Shown here piece after piece: positions 6,691 to 6,853 of a stretch of 6,853 nt of DNA. The DNA is from Deltaproteobacteria bacterium (GTDB lineage Bacteria > Desulfobacterota > Desulfobacteria > Desulfobacterales > ETH-SRB1). Numbering within the stretch: position 1 is the first letter of the stretch; the number at the start of each line of letters is the position of its first letter. The stretch spans positions 1 to 6,853 of the forward strand of contig DAOUSD010000087.1 in NCBI GenBank assembly GCA_030627405.1, in the 5' to 3' direction. The translations under genes were made by a program, and so were the position numbers. The notes under the pieces are model-generated. The model was not told the origin of the DNA and made no database searches. It was given only the letters and a program-made list of their open reading frames with translations.

Positions 6691-6718
6691 GGTTAGCTTT
6701 TAGCCATTAGCTGTTAGC
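6691..6718 (+). repeat. left heptad array (4 units of nnTTAGC)
   Basis: Consecutive units GGTTAGC, TTTTAGC, CATTAGC and TGTTAGC. The array overlaps the last codons of the remnant frame (6700-6789, minus strand). It is inverted relative to the array at 6807-6841. Confidence 0.8.
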
Positions 6719-6789
6719 TTTTGGATAAAACTGTTCAACATCCTTTTTACTTCATTGACCTGTTGATTAAGTTCTCTAAAATCTCTCAT
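6700..6789 (-). pseudogene. 29-residue remnant of a four-helix-bundle (S23/23S rRNA IVP-type) protein
   Basis: The frame encodes MRDFREL followed by NQQVNEVKRMLNSFIQKL and TANG. MRDFREL is the usual start of the four-helix-bundle family (23S rRNA intervening-sequence protein, also related to Avd of diversity-generating retroelements), and the rest resembles that family's C-terminal helix, usually near residue 95-120. The roughly 85-90 residues between are missing, yet the frame is kept, so this looks like an in-frame internal deletion. AAGGAG (6795-6800) lies five bases before the ATG, so translation is plausible. The final codons are formed by the heptad array. It sits just upstream of trpE on the same strand but has no Trp codon, so it is not a trp leader peptide. 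Family matching is from memory. Confidence 0.55.
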
Positions 6790-6806
6790 TTCCACTCCTT
6801 TTCAAT

Positions 6807-6841
6807 GCTAACGGCTAAACGCTAACAGCTAATGGCTAACC
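6807..6841 (-). repeat. right heptad array (5 units of nnTTAGC)
   Basis: Read on the minus strand the units are GGTTAGC, CATTAGC, TGTTAGC, GTTTAGC and CGTTAGC. Compared with the left array, one TTTTAGC unit is absent between the first two units and two extra units are present at the inner end, as expected if whole units are gained and lost. Confidence 0.8.
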
Positions 6842-6853
6842 GCACAGGTCGAA

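Larger units (their letters stand above)
6679..6853 (-). mobile_element. MITE-like element with heptad arrays and four-helix-bundle remnant
   Basis: The ends 6679-6697 and 6835-6853 are 19-base inverted repeats with one mismatch (TTCGAgCTGTGCGGTTAGC on the left). Inside each end lies an array of 7-base units, and between them a 29-codon frame with a strong ribosome-binding site. There is no transposase, so any movement would depend on another system. The right end coincides with the window edge, so the element may extend further and any target-site duplication cannot be checked. The left end is 11 bases from the trpE ribosome-binding site. The interpretation as mobile is inference from the structure. 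Confidence 0.55.

Noticed and set aside
6700..6789. trp attenuator leader peptide upstream of trpE
   Set aside because: The 29-codon frame contains no tryptophan codon, and its peptide instead resembles the two ends of the four-helix-bundle family.
6691..6841. CRISPR-like array
   Set aside because: The repeated units are 7 bases with no unique spacers and occur in two opposed blocks, unlike CRISPR repeats of about 24-40 bases.

Overview
The window is moderately AT-rich and carries six ordinary protein genes, one tiny remnant reading frame, and several inverted-repeat elements between them. Gene content and repeat style suggest an anaerobic Gram-negative bacterium of the Desulfobacterota (old Deltaproteobacteria): a Gram-negative-type 428-residue citrate synthase, an outer-membrane-type lipoprotein, a CsgG-like secreted protein, a small FmdB zinc ribbon, and a trpE-trpG pair. 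That placement is inference from style, not a proven identity.

Layout. Positions 1-490 hold no gene I can support, but contain a good sigma70-type promoter and a small inverted repeat built of 7-base units. Citrate synthase (gltA, + strand) follows, and its last 20 bases overlap the 3' end of a convergent lipoprotein gene (- strand). An AT-rich divergent spacer with one recognisable promoter facing each way separates the lipoprotein from a CsgG/FlgT-C-like exported protein (+ strand). Next come three leftward items: a 64-residue FmdB-type zinc ribbon; a 330-base palindromic element in an otherwise empty 476-base spacer; and trpG and trpE, translationally coupled through an ATGA overlap (trpE first in transcription).

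The most interesting part is the right edge, just upstream of trpE. A short element of about 175 bases, bounded by 19-base inverted ends (18/19 match), carries arrays of a 7-base unit (nnTTAGC) in opposite orientation. Between them is a 29-codon reading frame with a good ribosome-binding site. Its protein looks like the first seven residues of a four-helix-bundle (23S rRNA intervening-sequence / S23 family) protein joined in frame to that family's last helix. I read it as an internally deleted, MITE-like derivative of a mobile or passenger four-helix-bundle gene that landed about 11 bases from the trpE ribosome-binding site.

The genes do not form one pathway. Citrate synthase feeds the TCA cycle; TrpE and TrpG together make anthranilate from chorismate and glutamine; the lipoprotein and CsgG-like protein are envelope proteins of unknown specific role. 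No further trp genes lie downstream of trpG within the window, so trpEG appears to be a separate unit here.
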